Source: a bacterium
Lineage (GTDB): Bacteria; Bacillota; Bacilli; Lactobacillales; Streptococcaceae
Assembly: GCA_905221145.1 (NCBI GenBank)
Contig: CAJNCA010000003.1
Location: 62,001-126,000 of the forward strand
Length of the DNA stretch: 64,000 nt
Direction: 5' to 3'
Part shown: positions 19,250-29,600 of the stretch, piece by piece
How the letters are laid out: every line of letters begins with the position of its first letter
How positions within the stretch are numbered: the stretch's first letter is position 1
Made by a program: the position numbers and the translations under genes
Notes under the pieces: model-generated
Told to the model about the DNA's origin: nothing
Seen by the model: the letters and a program-made list of their open reading frames with translations, nothing else
Database searches by the model: none

Positions 19250-20215
19250 TTATTTCAAGGCTTTTTGTGCATCTTCAATCATGAGTTTGGTTGATTCAAG
19301 TCCGCCTCCGCTTAGATACCAGAGATCTGGTGTTAGTTGGATAATCTTACCATTTTTAGCGGCAGGTGTTTCAGCGATAAGGGCATTTTCTAGGACACCG
19401 TCGTTGCTAGAGTTGTCCCCACCGATGGCAAGGGTACGGTTGATGACAAAGAGGATGTCAGGATTGATTTCTTTGACACTTTCAAAGCTGACTTCTTGTC
19501 CGTGGCGTGAGTCTTCAAATTTTGTGTCAGTTGGTTTGAATTTCAAGGTTTGGTACAAGAAAGAGAAACGAGATTGGGCACCAAAGGCAGCCATTTTTCC
19601 TTCATTGAGTAGAATCGCGAGGGCTTTTTTGTCAGAGCTTTCATTTTTAGTAGCGACTTCTTGGATGCTCTTGTCTAGCTTGACTAATTCTTCATTGGCT
19701 TTCTGTGTGCCAGTTTCACCAAAGGCACTTGCTAAGGATTCGATATTAGCCTTGGTAGAAGTCCAGTAGTCGTCCTTGCTTGCTTGGAAGAGAACAGTCG
19801 GAGCGATTTCGTTGAACTTATCTACGAATTTTTGGGTACGTGGTGAAGCGATAATCAAATCTGGTTCAAGAGCAGCAATGGCTTCCAGGTCTGGCTCAAC
19901 CATAGAACCAACATTGTTAACTTTTCCAGCTAGGTCTTTTAGGTAAGTCGGAACAGTTTTTGTAGGCATTCCCACGATATTCTTTTCAAAACCTAAAGCG
20001 CGAATAGTATCCGCAGCACCGAGATCAAAGGTAATAATCTTTTCAGGCGCTTTTGAAAGTTTGACCTCGTCTAGTGAACTTTTAATGGTTACCTCTGTTG
20101 GAGCAGAGCTGCTTGTCTCCGACTGGCTGGTACTTGAGTTTGTACTACATGCACCAAGTAGGAGCAAGAAGCTGGCCACTAGGGCAGTGAAATAAAGTTT
20201 AAGGGATGTTTTCAT
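19250..20215 (-). CDS. piuA: Iron/heme-compound-binding lipoprotein PiuA
   Basis: A 321-residue lipoprotein with lipobox LGAC (Cys23), a Ser/Thr linker and a periplasmic_binding_2 (FecB/FatB) fold, including FDLGAADTIRALGF, DLEAIAALEPDLIIAS and LAILLNEGKMAAFGA. It captures iron complexes (heme or catechol-type siderophores reported for pneumococcal PiuA) for PiuBCD. It is the last gene of the minus-strand piuBCDA operon, separated from piuD by about 95 bases. AGGAG precedes the start. Confidence 0.95.
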   Translation of the reverse strand: MKTSLKLYFTALVASFLLLLGACSTNSSTSQSETSSSAPTEVTIKSSLDEVKLSKAPEKIITFDLGAADTIRALGFEKNIVGMPTKTVPTYLKDLAGKVNNVGSMVEPDLEAIAALEPDLIIASPRTQKFVDKFNEIAPTVLFQASKDDYWTSTKANIESLASAFGETGTQKANEELVKLDKSIQEVATKNESSDKKALAILLNEGKMAAFGAQSRFSFLYQTLKFKPTDTKFEDSRHGQEVSFESVKEINPDILFVINRTLAIGGDNSSNDGVLENALIAETPAAKNGKIIQLTPDLWYLSGGGLESTKLMIEDAQKALK

Positions 20216-20310
20216 GATTTCTCCTTTTTAAAATGTGATAACGATTTAGGGAGTCTCTTGGTCTTATTGACTAAGAGACTGAAGGTTCTCTAACTTGAAC
20301 TTCTATGTTA

Positions 20311-21063
20311 CTAGCTATAGATACAGATCTTTTTGCCATTGATATCAGCTAGCGTGATGGGAATCTCATAGAGTTGACTGAGTAGGTCAGCCTGCATGAT
20401 TTGATTGGTTGTTCCCTTGCTAAAGACTTGACCATCCTTGAAGGCGACAATTTCATCTGCATACTGACTGGCCATGTTGATATCGTGGAGGACGATGATA
20501 ATGGTCTTTCCGAGTTCCTCCACCAGTCGCCGAAGAATCTGCATCATGCTGACGCTTTGCTTGATATCGAGATTGTTGAGTGGTTCGTCCAGCAAGATAA
20601 AGTCCGTATCCTGGGCCAGTACCATAGCGATAAAGACCCGCTGGAGCTGGCCTCCAGACAGGCTATCGATGTAGCGGTCTTTTAAGGTGGTCAGTTCTAG
20701 ATAGGTCAGGGTTTCTCGGATTTTTTCCCAATCTTCTGCTCTAAGTCGACCTCGGCTGTAAGGAAAACGTCCAAAACTGACCAGTTCTTCAACAGTCAAT
20801 TTGGCTTGGTAATTGATCTTCTGCTTTAAGATGGTGAGTTCTTGAGCCAGTTCTTGCGAATTCCAACTCTCGATTTCACGGCCTTTGATACTGAGAATTC
20901 CCTGATCTTTCTTGGTCAGTCTGCTCATGATGGAGAGGAGAGTCGATTTTCCAGCACCATTTGGACCAATGAAGGCTGTCAGTTTCTGAGGACTGACTTC
21001 AAGCGAAATGTCTTGCAAAATATCCTGTTTTTGAATGGATTTGTCAATGTTTTTCAGTTTCAC
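20311..21063 (-). CDS. piuD: Iron-compound ABC transporter ATPase PiuD
   Basis: A 250-residue FecE-type ATPase. Walker A is GPNGAGKST, the signature is LSGGQLQRV, Walker B is FILLDEPLNNLD and the switch His is in VLHDINMASQYAD. It drives the PiuBC permease. Its start overlaps the piuC stop, showing co-translation within the minus-strand operon. Confidence 0.94.
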   Translation of the reverse strand: MKLKNIDKSIQKQDILQDISLEVSPQKLTAFIGPNGAGKSTLLSIMSRLTKKDQGILSIKGREIESWNSQELAQELTILKQKINYQAKLTVEELVSFGRFPYSRGRLRAEDWEKIRETLTYLELTTLKDRYIDSLSGGQLQRVFIAMVLAQDTDFILLDEPLNNLDIKQSVSMMQILRRLVEELGKTIIIVLHDINMASQYADEIVAFKDGQVFSKGTTNQIMQADLLSQLYEIPITLADINGKKICIYS

Positions 21064-22016
21064 TGACGCGCCCTCCTGTATAGTAAGATAAAGAATAAGA
21101 GACCGCCTACGCTCTCGATGATCATGCTGATGCGAATTTCCAGAGCAAAGACTCGTTCAATCAGGGCCTGCCCCAAGGTCAAGCTAATAAATCCAACCAG
21201 AATGGCTACGATAAAGAGCAACTTGTGCCGATAATCTTTGACGATTAGGTAGGTAAGATTGGCCAGCATAAAGCCGAAGAAGGCCATAGGTCCTACCAAG
21301 GCAGTGGCCGTTGAAGTTAAAAGCACGATGCCCCAGAGGAGTTCTTTCTGTTCTTTTTCAACATCGAGTCCCAATATCTGAGCCGTTTCTCTTTGTAGGT
21401 GCAAGACATCCAGAATGACTGCTTTCCGAAAGAAAAAGATGGTCAAAGCAAGGATAATCAGAGAACCGATGGCTAGGATGGAAGTATTGAGATGCTGAAA
21501 GGAAGCAAAGAGACTGTTCTGCAGTTTATCGTATTCATTTGGATCCATCAGTACCTGAAGGAAGGTACTGATATTTCGAAAGAGACTTCCGAGGGCTAGA
21601 CAGATCAGCAGGATGAAGACCAGATCTTGTTTCATCAGTGTCTTCAAGTAGCCTTGCAAGGCGAGAAAGAAGAGGGATTGGACGAGAAGTAAGATTAGGA
21701 ATTCTAAGATAGGAGACTTGCCAAGTTGAAGAAACTTACTTTCAAAAACCAGTAGCAGAGTTTGCAGTAGGACGTAGAAGGATTCGATTCCTAAAATACT
21801 AGGCGTCAGGAAGCGATTTTCCGTCAGGGTTTGAAAACTAATGGTTGAAATCCCAGTCGCGATGGCTACCAAGAGATAAACGATGATCTTTTGGGAACGC
21901 AACTTCCAAGCAAAGACAGATAGGTGAGTAATGGGCCAAAAGTAGAGAAGACAAGCTCCGATGGCCAGAATAATGAGAAGGCAGAAGAGCTTGGTATGTT
22001 TGCTTTTAAACTGCAT
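21060..22016 (-). CDS. piuC: Iron-compound ABC transporter permease PiuC
   Basis: A 318-residue FecCD-family permease with about eight or nine membrane segments and family motif LGLDVEKEQKELLWGIVLL. The start MQFKSKHTK (ATG at 22014-22016) was preferred over an in-frame start 48 bases further upstream inside piuB because GGAGAGGGGG lies just before it. It overlaps piuB by 11 bases and piuD by 4. Confidence 0.92.
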   Translation of the reverse strand: MQFKSKHTKLFCLLIILAIGACLLYFWPITHLSVFAWKLRSQKIIVYLLVAIATGISTISFQTLTENRFLTPSILGIESFYVLLQTLLLVFESKFLQLGKSPILEFLILLLVQSLFFLALQGYLKTLMKQDLVFILLICLALGSLFRNISTFLQVLMDPNEYDKLQNSLFASFQHLNTSILAIGSLIILALTIFFFRKAVILDVLHLQRETAQILGLDVEKEQKELLWGIVLLTSTATALVGPMAFFGFMLANLTYLIVKDYRHKLLFIVAILVGFISLTLGQALIERVFALEIRISMIIESVGGLLFFILLYRRARQ

Positions 22017-22965
22017 CTTTTCGTCCCCCTCTCCATAGAAGTAGGATAAAGACGAGGCTACCAATGATTCCTAGTAGAAGACTGACAGACAGTTCATAGG
22101 GCCGAATTAGAACTCGGGATAGGATATCGCAGGCCAGAACTAGATTAGCACCGACCAGAGCGACGATGAGTTTGGTCTGACTTAGATTATCTCCATAGTG
22201 CTTGCGAACAAGATTGGGAACGATGACCCCGAGAAATGGCAAGCCACCCACAGTAATCATGGTGACACTAGTCGTTAGCGCCGCCAGAAAGAGGGCTAGT
22301 TTTTCAAGTAGGGAGTAGGAAATCCCCAAACTTTCGCTAGTTTCTTTTCCTAGATTCATGATGGTAAAAGTTTGGGATAATTTCCAAACGGCTATCAGGA
22401 TAATGAGGCCTAAGAAGAGCCACTCATACTGATGAGTCTGAATCATGGAGAAGGAGCCCTGGGTCCAAGCTGTCATACTCTGAACCAGATTGAAACGGTA
22501 GGCGATAACTTCTGTCACAGAACCAATAATCCCACTATAGATGATCCCAATCAGAGGCAACATCCACCTTTCCTTTATAGTAAAAATAGTCATAAAGGCT
22601 AGGAAGAAGAGGGTGAATACGATGGATGAAACAAAAGCAAAGAGCATCTTTTGAGTCAGACTAGCCGACGGAAAGACAAAGAGGCTCAATACCATTCCCA
22701 GTTTGGCGGCTTCAGTGGTTCCAACTGTACTCGGAGCAGCAAACTGATTTTGAGTGATAGTCTGCATGAGGAGTCCTGCCATACTCATACTAGAGGCAGT
22801 CAGAAGAATGCTGATAGTTCTTGGGAGACGGGACTCTTGAAAGAGAAGCCAAGTTTCATGATCCAGTGCAAAGAGCTTTCCCCATGAAAAATCACTGGTC
22901 CCAATGCTAATAGAGAGAAAGACTAGGACTAGAAGTAAGCCAATTAAATAATGAGAAAGTTTCAT
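22006..22965 (-). CDS. piuB: Iron-compound ABC transporter permease PiuB
   Basis: A 319-residue FecCD-family permease, first gene of the piu operon. Motifs include SRLPRTISILLTASSMSMAG, TQNQFAAPSTVGTTEAAKLG (a BtuC-like hallmark) and PFLGVIVPNLVRKHYG. It heterodimerises with PiuC to form the membrane channel. AAGGATGGGG lies before the start, and a good promoter is found about 50-80 bases upstream. Confidence 0.93.
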   Translation of the reverse strand: MKLSHYLIGLLLVLVFLSISIGTSDFSWGKLFALDHETWLLFQESRLPRTISILLTASSMSMAGLLMQTITQNQFAAPSTVGTTEAAKLGMVLSLFVFPSASLTQKMLFAFVSSIVFTLFFLAFMTIFTIKERWMLPLIGIIYSGIIGSVTEVIAYRFNLVQSMTAWTQGSFSMIQTHQYEWLFLGLIILIAVWKLSQTFTIMNLGKETSESLGISYSLLEKLALFLAALTTSVTMITVGGLPFLGVIVPNLVRKHYGDNLSQTKLIVALVGANLVLACDILSRVLIRPYELSVSLLLGIIGSLVFILLLWRGGRKDAV

Positions 22966-23014
22966 ACCCCATCCTTTCAGGTAGATTTGGTACCGAAAGA
23001 TACCTGCGGATATT

Positions 23015-23043
23015 ACTGTAACATGATTTCTTTAATCTGTCAA
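23015..23043 (-). promoter_or_regulatory. Promoter of the piuBCDA operon
   Basis: On the minus strand TTGACA (23038-23043), a 17-base spacer and TACAGT (23015-23020). AT-rich DNA lies upstream. The remaining stretch to pepA holds no gene. No clear metal-repressor operator could be assigned. Confidence 0.7.
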
Positions 23044-23202
23044 TAAATTTTCTGACAATTTAATGTAAAAAGAAAGAAAAATTCCTGAAAGGACATCGGG
23101 CTCTCTTTGTTAGTAGGAAAACTGAGTAAAAAACTATCCACCTTCCCGCTATCCTTCTCCTATAAAAAGTGGTAAAATGGATGAAAGAAAGAAGGAACTG
23201 AA

Positions 23203-24267
23203 ATGACAACATTATTTTCAAAAATCAAAGAAGTAACAGAACTTGCTGCAATCTCAGGTCATGAAGCACCTGTTCGTGCTTATCTTCGTGAAAAGTTGAC
23301 ACCGCACGTGGATGAAGTGGTGACAGATGGCTTAGGTGGTATTTTCGGGATTAAGCATTCAGAAGCTGCAGATGCACCGCGCGTCTTGGTCGCTTCTCAT
23401 ATGGATGAAGTTGGTTTTATGGTCAGCGAAATCAAGCCAGATGGCACCTTCCGTGTGGTAGAAATTGGTGGCTGGAACCCTATGGTGGTTAGTAGCCAAC
23501 GTTTCAAACTCCTGACTCGTGATGGTCGTGAAATTCCCGTGATTTCAGGTTCTGTTCCGCCACATTTGACACGTGGAAAGGGCGGACCAACCATGCCAGC
23601 TATTGCCGATATCGTCTTTGATGGTGGTTTTGCGGATAAGGCTGAAGCAGAAAGCTTTGGCATCCGTCCAGGTGATACCATCGTACCAGATAGTTCCGCT
23701 ATCTTGACAGCCAATGAAAAAAATATCATCTCAAAAGCTTGGGACAACCGCTACGGTGTTCTTATGGTAAGCGAGCTGGCAGAAGCTTTGTCAGGTCAAA
23801 AACTCGGAAATGAACTTTATCTTGGCTCGAACGTCCAAGAAGAGGTTGGTCTTCGTGGTGCTCATACTTCCACAACCAAGTTTGACCCAGAAGTTTTCCT
23901 AGCAGTTGATTGCTCACCTGCTGGTGATGTTTATGGTGGCCAAGGCAAGATTGGGGATGGAACCTTGATTCGTTTCTACGACCCAGGTCACTTGCTCCTC
24001 CCAGGTATGAAGGATTTTCTTTTGACAACTGCTGAAGAAGCTGGAATCAAGTACCAATACTACTGTGGAAAAGGCGGAACGGACGCTGGCGCAGCTCATC
24101 TGAAAAATGGTGGTGTCCCATCTACAACTATCGGTGTCTGCGCTCGTTATATCCACTCTCACCAAACCCTCTACGCTATGGATGACTTCCTAGAAGCTCA
24201 AGCTTTCTTACAAGCCTTGGTGAAAAAATTGGATCGTTCAACGGTTGATTTGATTAAAAATTATTAA
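23203..24267 (+). CDS. pepA: Glutamyl aminopeptidase (M42 family)
   Basis: A 354-residue cytosolic metallopeptidase. Metal-ligand and catalytic motifs are VASHMDEVGFM, AWDNRYGVLM, VQEEVGLRGAH, DCSPAGD and GKGGTDAGAAH. It removes N-terminal acidic residues from peptides and, as a large oligomer, completes breakdown of imported oligopeptides such as those from Ami. AAGGAACTG is before the ATG, and TGGTAAAAT about 30 bases upstream may be an extended -10. Confidence 0.95.
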   Translation: MTTLFSKIKEVTELAAISGHEAPVRAYLREKLTPHVDEVVTDGLGGIFGIKHSEAADAPRVLVASHMDEVGFMVSEIKPDGTFRVVEIGGWNPMVVSSQRFKLLTRDGREIPVISGSVPPHLTRGKGGPTMPAIADIVFDGGFADKAEAESFGIRPGDTIVPDSSAILTANEKNIISKAWDNRYGVLMVSELAEALSGQKLGNELYLGSNVQEEVGLRGAHTSTTKFDPEVFLAVDCSPAGDVYGGQGKIGDGTLIRFYDPGHLLLPGMKDFLLTTAEEAGIKYQYYCGKGGTDAGAAHLKNGGVPSTTIGVCARYIHSHQTLYAMDDFLEAQAFLQALVKKLDRSTVDLIKNY

Positions 24268-24286
24268 ACTTAAGGAGGTGGTAGGG

Positions 24287-24583
24287 ATGGTAGAACCAAA
24301 CCTAGAAAGCCTTGTAAAAGATCTTTACAATCATGCTCGACATGATTTGAGTGAAGATTTAGTTGCTGCTCTCCTAGAGACTGCTAAGAAACTGCCTACT
24401 ACAAATGAGCAATTTCTGGCAGTTCGTCTCTCGGGTCTGGTCAATCTTGAATTGTTCAGAAATCCCAAACACCCAGCACCTGAATTGATCAATTTGGCTC
24501 GCTTTATCAAAAGAGAAGAAGCCAAGTACAGAGGAACTGCAGCTTCTGCGCTTATGTATGGGGAGCTCTTTAAAATGCTTTGA
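24287..24583 (+). CDS. Small helical protein, possibly of the enterocin-A-type immunity family
   Basis: A 98-residue, mostly alpha-helical protein with no membrane segment or signal peptide. Length and helix-rich composition (VKDLYNHARHDLSEDLVAAL, LINLARFIKREEAKYRG) resemble bacteriocin-immunity four-helix proteins, but there is no decisive motif and no bacteriocin gene beside it. The ATG at 24287 was chosen because AAGGAGG is seven bases upstream; a GTG at 24278 overlaps that site. It follows pepA closely and ends at a strong terminator. Confidence 0.7.
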   Translation: MVEPNLESLVKDLYNHARHDLSEDLVAALLETAKKLPTTNEQFLAVRLSGLVNLELFRNPKHPAPELINLARFIKREEAKYRGTAASALMYGELFKML

Positions 24584-24608
24584 TTCCATTGTGAATCAAA
24601 GCATTTTT
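24571..24608 (+). terminator. Terminator after the pepA unit
   Basis: AATGCTTTGATTC pairs with GAATCAAAGCATT around CATTGT, followed by six T residues. The stem includes the stop codon of the small helical protein. Confidence 0.9.
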
Positions 24609-24676
24609 TCTATATAGAAAAACCCTATTCTTGATGAGAAGAAAAAGCCATCCCATTTAGGATAGCTTCTTGGTTC

Positions 24677-26308
24677 TTAGATTTGTTCAGCAATGACCTT
24701 TTCAGCTAAATTCATAGCATGGTCAGACACACGAGTGTAGTGGGAAACAATGTCGATAAAGTTGACCCCAGCTTGCGTTGAACACTCGCCCTTGTTGAGG
24801 CGTTTGATGTGAGTCTTTCTGAGAACACGTTCCATATTGTTGATTTCTTTATGGCGTTCAATCAGACTTTGAGCTTTTTCGATGTCGTTGTTTTCCACGC
24901 TATCAAGGGCGTCCGTGATAAAGCCAGTGGTTTTTTGATAGATATCAGCCAATTCCTGCAAAGCAGCTTCAGAGAACTCAACATTTTTACGTTGAAGGTA
25001 GTCAGTCAGATTGATTAGCGCTTCTGCGTGGTCCCCAATCCGTTCCAAATCACGGGATGAATCCAGGATATTGGTGAGGACTTCACTTTCTTTCTGGCTA
25101 AGGGCCTCGCTTGAAAGAGTAATCAGGTAACGAGTCAATTTTTCATCAATGGTATTGATGGCTTCTTCTGTCTTGTGGCCTTTTTCAGCAACCTTTTCAT
25201 TAAGGTCAATGATGTAGTTGTATGAAAGGTCAAAGGCTTTAGAAGCATAATTTCCTAAGTGAAGGAGTTCTTTTTTCGCATTTCCGAGAGCGATTGATGG
25301 AGCTTGCTTAATCAAATGCTCATCAAGGTAAAGCGGCTCGTACTTGACAACCTCGTCTTCACCAGGAATGAGCTTGGTTACAAAGAAAGCCAAGGCTCCG
25401 ATGAATGGAAATTGTACAATGGTATTACTTACGTTAAAGGCACCGTGCGAGAAGGCGATGGTCATCTCAGGTGATAGATGAAGGAGTGCTTGGAAGTACT
25501 CAATCATTGCAGTGAAGGGGCCTAATAAGATTAAGCAAAGAATAGTTCCTAAAACGTTAAAGGTGACATGGGTCGCAGCAACGCGTTTTGCAGAGACATT
25601 GGCTCCAGCTGCCGCGATGATGACTGTTAAAGTTGTCCCGATATTATCCCCGAAGAGAACTGGCAGAGAACCTTTAAGGTCAAGAAATCCGCCTGCATAG
25701 AGTCCTTGCAAAATCCCGATTGTCGCAGAAGAGGCCTGGATGAGAACGGTAATCACTGCACCGGCAAAAACTCCCAACACAGGATTTTGTCCCAAGGTTA
25801 CCATGTATTCCTTGAATTGTGGTAAATCTTTAAGCGGACTCATACCGGCACTGATGAGGTTGAGGGCGTAGAAGATTCCCCCCACACCAAACAGGATGCG
25901 CCCAATATTGTTTGCTGTTCTGTTTTTTGTAAAGAAAAGGAACATGGTTCCAAGGAAAATCAGGGGTAAAGCATACTCGCCTAGTTTGAAACCAATGATA
26001 AAGGAAGTAACGGTGGTTCCGATGTTGGCTCCCATGATAATTCCGATAGCCTGTCTAAGAGTGAGAAGACTAGCGCTGACCAGTCCAACCGTGATAACTG
26101 TCACCCCTGTACTTGACTGAATCAGGGCAGTCACGACAATCCCGACTAGAACACCTAAAAATGGATTGCTAGTGTACTTGTCAATGTAAAAACGAAGGCG
26201 ATCTCCAGCAGCTTGTTGCAAACCGTCTCCCATGGTCTTGATACTATATAAGAATAGTCCCAGACCACCTAAAAAGTGAAATAAAATTTCCTGCCAATTA
26301 ATGGACAT
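24677..26308 (-). CDS. Na+/phosphate cotransporter family protein with PhoU-like domain
   Basis: A 543-residue membrane protein. The first 310 residues hold two inverted Na_Pi_cotrans repeats, each with a QSST/QASS signature (TALIQSSTGVTVITVG and TVLIQASSATIGILQG). The C-terminal part (about 335-540) is a soluble PhoU-like helical domain with DSSRDLERIGDHAEALINLTD. The family (YjbB/NptA type) moves phosphate with sodium; direction is uncertain. It stands alone on the minus strand. GGAGGAAAAAG precedes the start. Confidence 0.9.
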   Translation of the reverse strand: MSINWQEILFHFLGGLGLFLYSIKTMGDGLQQAAGDRLRFYIDKYTSNPFLGVLVGIVVTALIQSSTGVTVITVGLVSASLLTLRQAIGIIMGANIGTTVTSFIIGFKLGEYALPLIFLGTMFLFFTKNRTANNIGRILFGVGGIFYALNLISAGMSPLKDLPQFKEYMVTLGQNPVLGVFAGAVITVLIQASSATIGILQGLYAGGFLDLKGSLPVLFGDNIGTTLTVIIAAAGANVSAKRVAATHVTFNVLGTILCLILLGPFTAMIEYFQALLHLSPEMTIAFSHGAFNVSNTIVQFPFIGALAFFVTKLIPGEDEVVKYEPLYLDEHLIKQAPSIALGNAKKELLHLGNYASKAFDLSYNYIIDLNEKVAEKGHKTEEAINTIDEKLTRYLITLSSEALSQKESEVLTNILDSSRDLERIGDHAEALINLTDYLQRKNVEFSEAALQELADIYQKTTGFITDALDSVENNDIEKAQSLIERHKEINNMERVLRKTHIKRLNKGECSTQAGVNFIDIVSHYTRVSDHAMNLAEKVIAEQI

Positions 26309-26466
26309 TTCTTTTTCCTCCGAAAAATAATAACGGAATTTCTCCTATTCTATTTTAAAGGATAAAAGTAAATCTAACAAGTGTTAAGCTAAGATTTTTG
26401 AAAGAAAATTCGTTAGGGAAGACCTCAATTATATTAATTTTACCAATTTCTAACCTAGGTATAGGT

Positions 26467-26509
26467 ATTTCCTTTTATACATTGACATTTAAAGGAAATA
26501 TTTTAAAAT
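26467..26509 (+). promoter_or_regulatory. Promoter with overlapping inverted repeat upstream of the endoglycosidase
   Basis: TTGACA (26482-26487) and TAAAAT (26504-26509) form a promoter with 16-base spacing. ATTTCCTTT (26467-26475) and AAAGGAAAT (26491-26499) are a perfect 9-base inverted repeat, with 15 bases between, flanking the -35 box. A repressor bound there would block polymerase. The regulator is unknown. Confidence 0.5.
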
Positions 26510-26562
26510 GAGGGAGGAATTATCTTGGTCCCTGTGATTGGGATAAAAAATTTTATCTAGAA

Positions 26563-26577
26563 AGTTAAGCGCTTTCT
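26563..26577 (+). promoter_or_regulatory. Candidate catabolite-response (cre) site
   Basis: AGTTAAGCGCTTTCT resembles a cre site, with the central GCG and a GAAAG/CTTTC near-palindrome, but deviates at several consensus positions. It sits in the 5' untranslated region, where CcpA could block elongation. CcpA control of a glycosidase is plausible, but the assignment is tentative. Confidence 0.35.
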
Positions 26578-26611
26578 TTAAAAACAAAAAATAATCTTTT
26601 AGGAGGAGAAA

Positions 26612-29600
26612 ATGAAGGATCCATTTTTTGAAAGACGTTGTCGGTACAGTATTCGTAAGTTATCAGTAGGGGCTTGCTCGCTGATGATTGGGGCTGTTTT
26701 GTTTGCTGGTCCAGCCTTGGCAGAAGAAACGGCTGTTCCTGAAAATAACGGAGCTAATACAGAGCTTGTTTCAGGAGAGAGTGAGCATTCGACTAATGAA
26801 GCTGACAAGCAGAATGTAGGGGAACACGCTAGAGAAAACAAGCTAGAAAATGCAGAAGGAGTAACGACAGCATCTGAAACTGCTTCTCCAGCAAGCAATG
26901 AAGCTGCAACTACTGAAACCGCAGAAGCAGCTAGCGTAACTAAACCAGAGGAAAAAGCAAGTGAGGTGGTTGTAGAAACACCATCTGCAGAAGCAAAACC
27001 TAAGTCTGACAAGGAAACAGAAGCAAAGCCTGAAGCAACTAACCAAGGGGATGAGTCTAAGCCGGCAGAAGAAGCTAATAAGACTGAAAAAGAAGTCCAG
27101 CCAGATGTCCCTAAAAATACAGAAAAAACATTAAAACCAAAGGAAATCAAATTTAATTCTTGGGATGAATTGTTGAAATGGGAACCAGGTGCGCGTGAAG
27201 ATGATGCTATCAACCGTGGTTCTGTTGCCCTCGCTCCACGTCGGACAGGTCATTTGGTCAATGAAAAAGCTAGCAAGGAAGCAAAAGTTCAAGCCCTATC
27301 AAACACCAACTCTAAAGCGAAAGACCACGCTTCTGTTGGTGGAGAAGAGTTCAAGGCTTATGCTTTTGATTACTGGCAATATCTAGATTCAATGGTCTTC
27401 TGGGAAGGACTCGTTCCAACTCCTGACGTTATTGATGCAGGTCACCGTAACGGAGTCCCTGTGTACGGTACACTCTTCTTCAACTGGTCAAATAGTATCG
27501 CAGATCAAGAAAAATTTGCGGAAGCTTTGAAGCAAGACGCAGATGGTAGCTTCCCAATCGCTCGTAAATTGGTTGACATGGCTAAGTATTATGGCTATGA
27601 TGGCTATTTCATTAACCAAGAAACAACTGGAGATTTGGTTGAACCTCTTGGAGAAAAGATGCGCCAGTTTATGCTCTATACCAAGGAATATGCTGCTAAA
27701 GTAAATCACCCAATTAAGTATTCTTGGTACGATGCCATGACCTATAACTATGGACGTTACCACCAAGATGGTTTGGGAGAATACAACTACCAATTCATGC
27801 AACCTGAAGGAGATAAGGTTCCAGCAGACAACTTCTTTGCCAACTTTAACTGGGATAAGGCTAAGAATGATTACACTATTGCCACCGCCAACTGGATTGG
27901 CCGTAATCCTTATGATGTATTTGCAGGTTTGGAGTTGCAACAGGGTGGTTCCTACAAGACCAAGGTTAAGTGGAATGATATTTTAGATGAAAATGGGAAA
28001 TTGCGTCTTTCTCTTGGTTTGTTTGCCCCAGATACCATTACAAGTTTAGGAAAAACTGGTGAAGATTATCATAAAAATGAAGATATCTTCTTTACAGGTT
28101 ACCAAGGGGACCCTACTGGTCAAAAACCAAGTGACAAAGATTGGTATGGTATTGCTAACCTAGTTGCAGACCGTACGCCAGCAGTAGGTCATACCTTTAC
28201 TACTTCCTTTAACACAGGTCATGGTAGAAAATGGTTCGTAGACGGTAAGGTTTCTAAGGATTCTGAGTGGAATTACCGTTCAGTTTCAGGTGTTCTTCCG
28301 ACATGGCGCTGGTGGCAAAAATCAACTGGTGATAAGTTGAAAGCAAGCTATGACTTTGAAGATGCCTATAATGGTGGAACTTCTCTCAAATTTGCAGGGG
28401 ATCTTTCAGGTGCGACCAAGCAAGATGTTAATTTGTACTCTACTCGCTTGAAGGTGACAGATACAACCAAATTGCATGTTGCCCACAAAGGAGGTAAGGG
28501 GACCAAGGTCTATGTAGAATTTGCAACCAAGAAAGATTATACCTACGGTGATGAAGCTGCCCGTAAAGAATTGACAGTTTCAGATAACTGGACTACCGAT
28601 GATTTTGATTTGAGTGCCTTGGCGGGCAAAACAATTTACGGTATTAAACTCTATTTTGAAAATGACAAAGACTTAAAAGGCTATCAATTTAACTTGGGGC
28701 AATTGACCATCAGCAATAATCAAGATGCTCCTCAGGCACCAACCACAGTAGCTGTAGCCAAACAAGTCCTTAAAAATGCCCAAGAAGCGGAAGCAGTTGT
28801 GCAATTTGAAGGAAACAAGGATGCAGATTTCTATGAAGTTTACGAAAAAGATGGAGACAGCTGGAAATTACTAACTGGCTCATCTTCTACAACTATTTAT
28901 CTACCAAAAGTTAGCCGTTCAGCAAGTGCTCAAGGTACAACTCAAGAACTGAAGGTTGTCGCAGTTGGTAAAAATGGAGTTCGTTCAGAAGCTGCAACCA
29001 CAACCTTTGATTGGGGTATGACTGTAAAAGATACCAGTCTACCAAAACCATTAGCTGAAAATATCGTACCAGGTGCAACAGTTATTGATAGTACCTTCCC
29101 TAAAACGGAAGGTGGAGAAGGTATCGAAGGCATGTTGAATGGTACCATTACCAGTCTGTCAGACAAGTGGTCTTCTGGACAATTAAGTGGTAGTGTGGAT
29201 ATTCGTTTGACCCAGCCACGTACAGTTGTTAGATGGGTGATGGACCATGCTGGAGCTGGTGGAGAATCTGTAAACGACGGTTTGATGAACACCAAAGACT
29301 TTGACCTTTATTATAAAGATGCGGATGGTCAATGGAAGTTGGCTAAGGAAGTTCGTGGTAATAAAGCTCATGTTACAGATATTACCCTTGACAAACCTAT
29401 CACAGCTCAAGATTGGCGCTTGAATGTCGTTACTTCTGACAATGGGACTCCATGGAAGGCTATTCGTATCTATAACTGGAAAATGTATGAAAAGCTTGAT
29501 ACAGAAAGTGTCAATATTCCGATGGCCAAGGCTGCAGCTCGTACTTTAGGCAATAACAAGGTACAAGTTGGCTTTGCAGACGTACCAGCTGGAGCTACCA

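Noticed and set aside
19227..19769. 180-residue plus-strand frame opposite piuA
   Set aside because: It lies entirely within piuA on the other strand, has no ribosome site and no recognisable protein features.
26599..27213. 204-residue minus-strand Ser/Ala-rich frame opposite the start of the endoglycosidase
   Set aside because: It is the antisense of the Glu/Ala/Thr-rich linker of the surface protein and is not supported as a gene.
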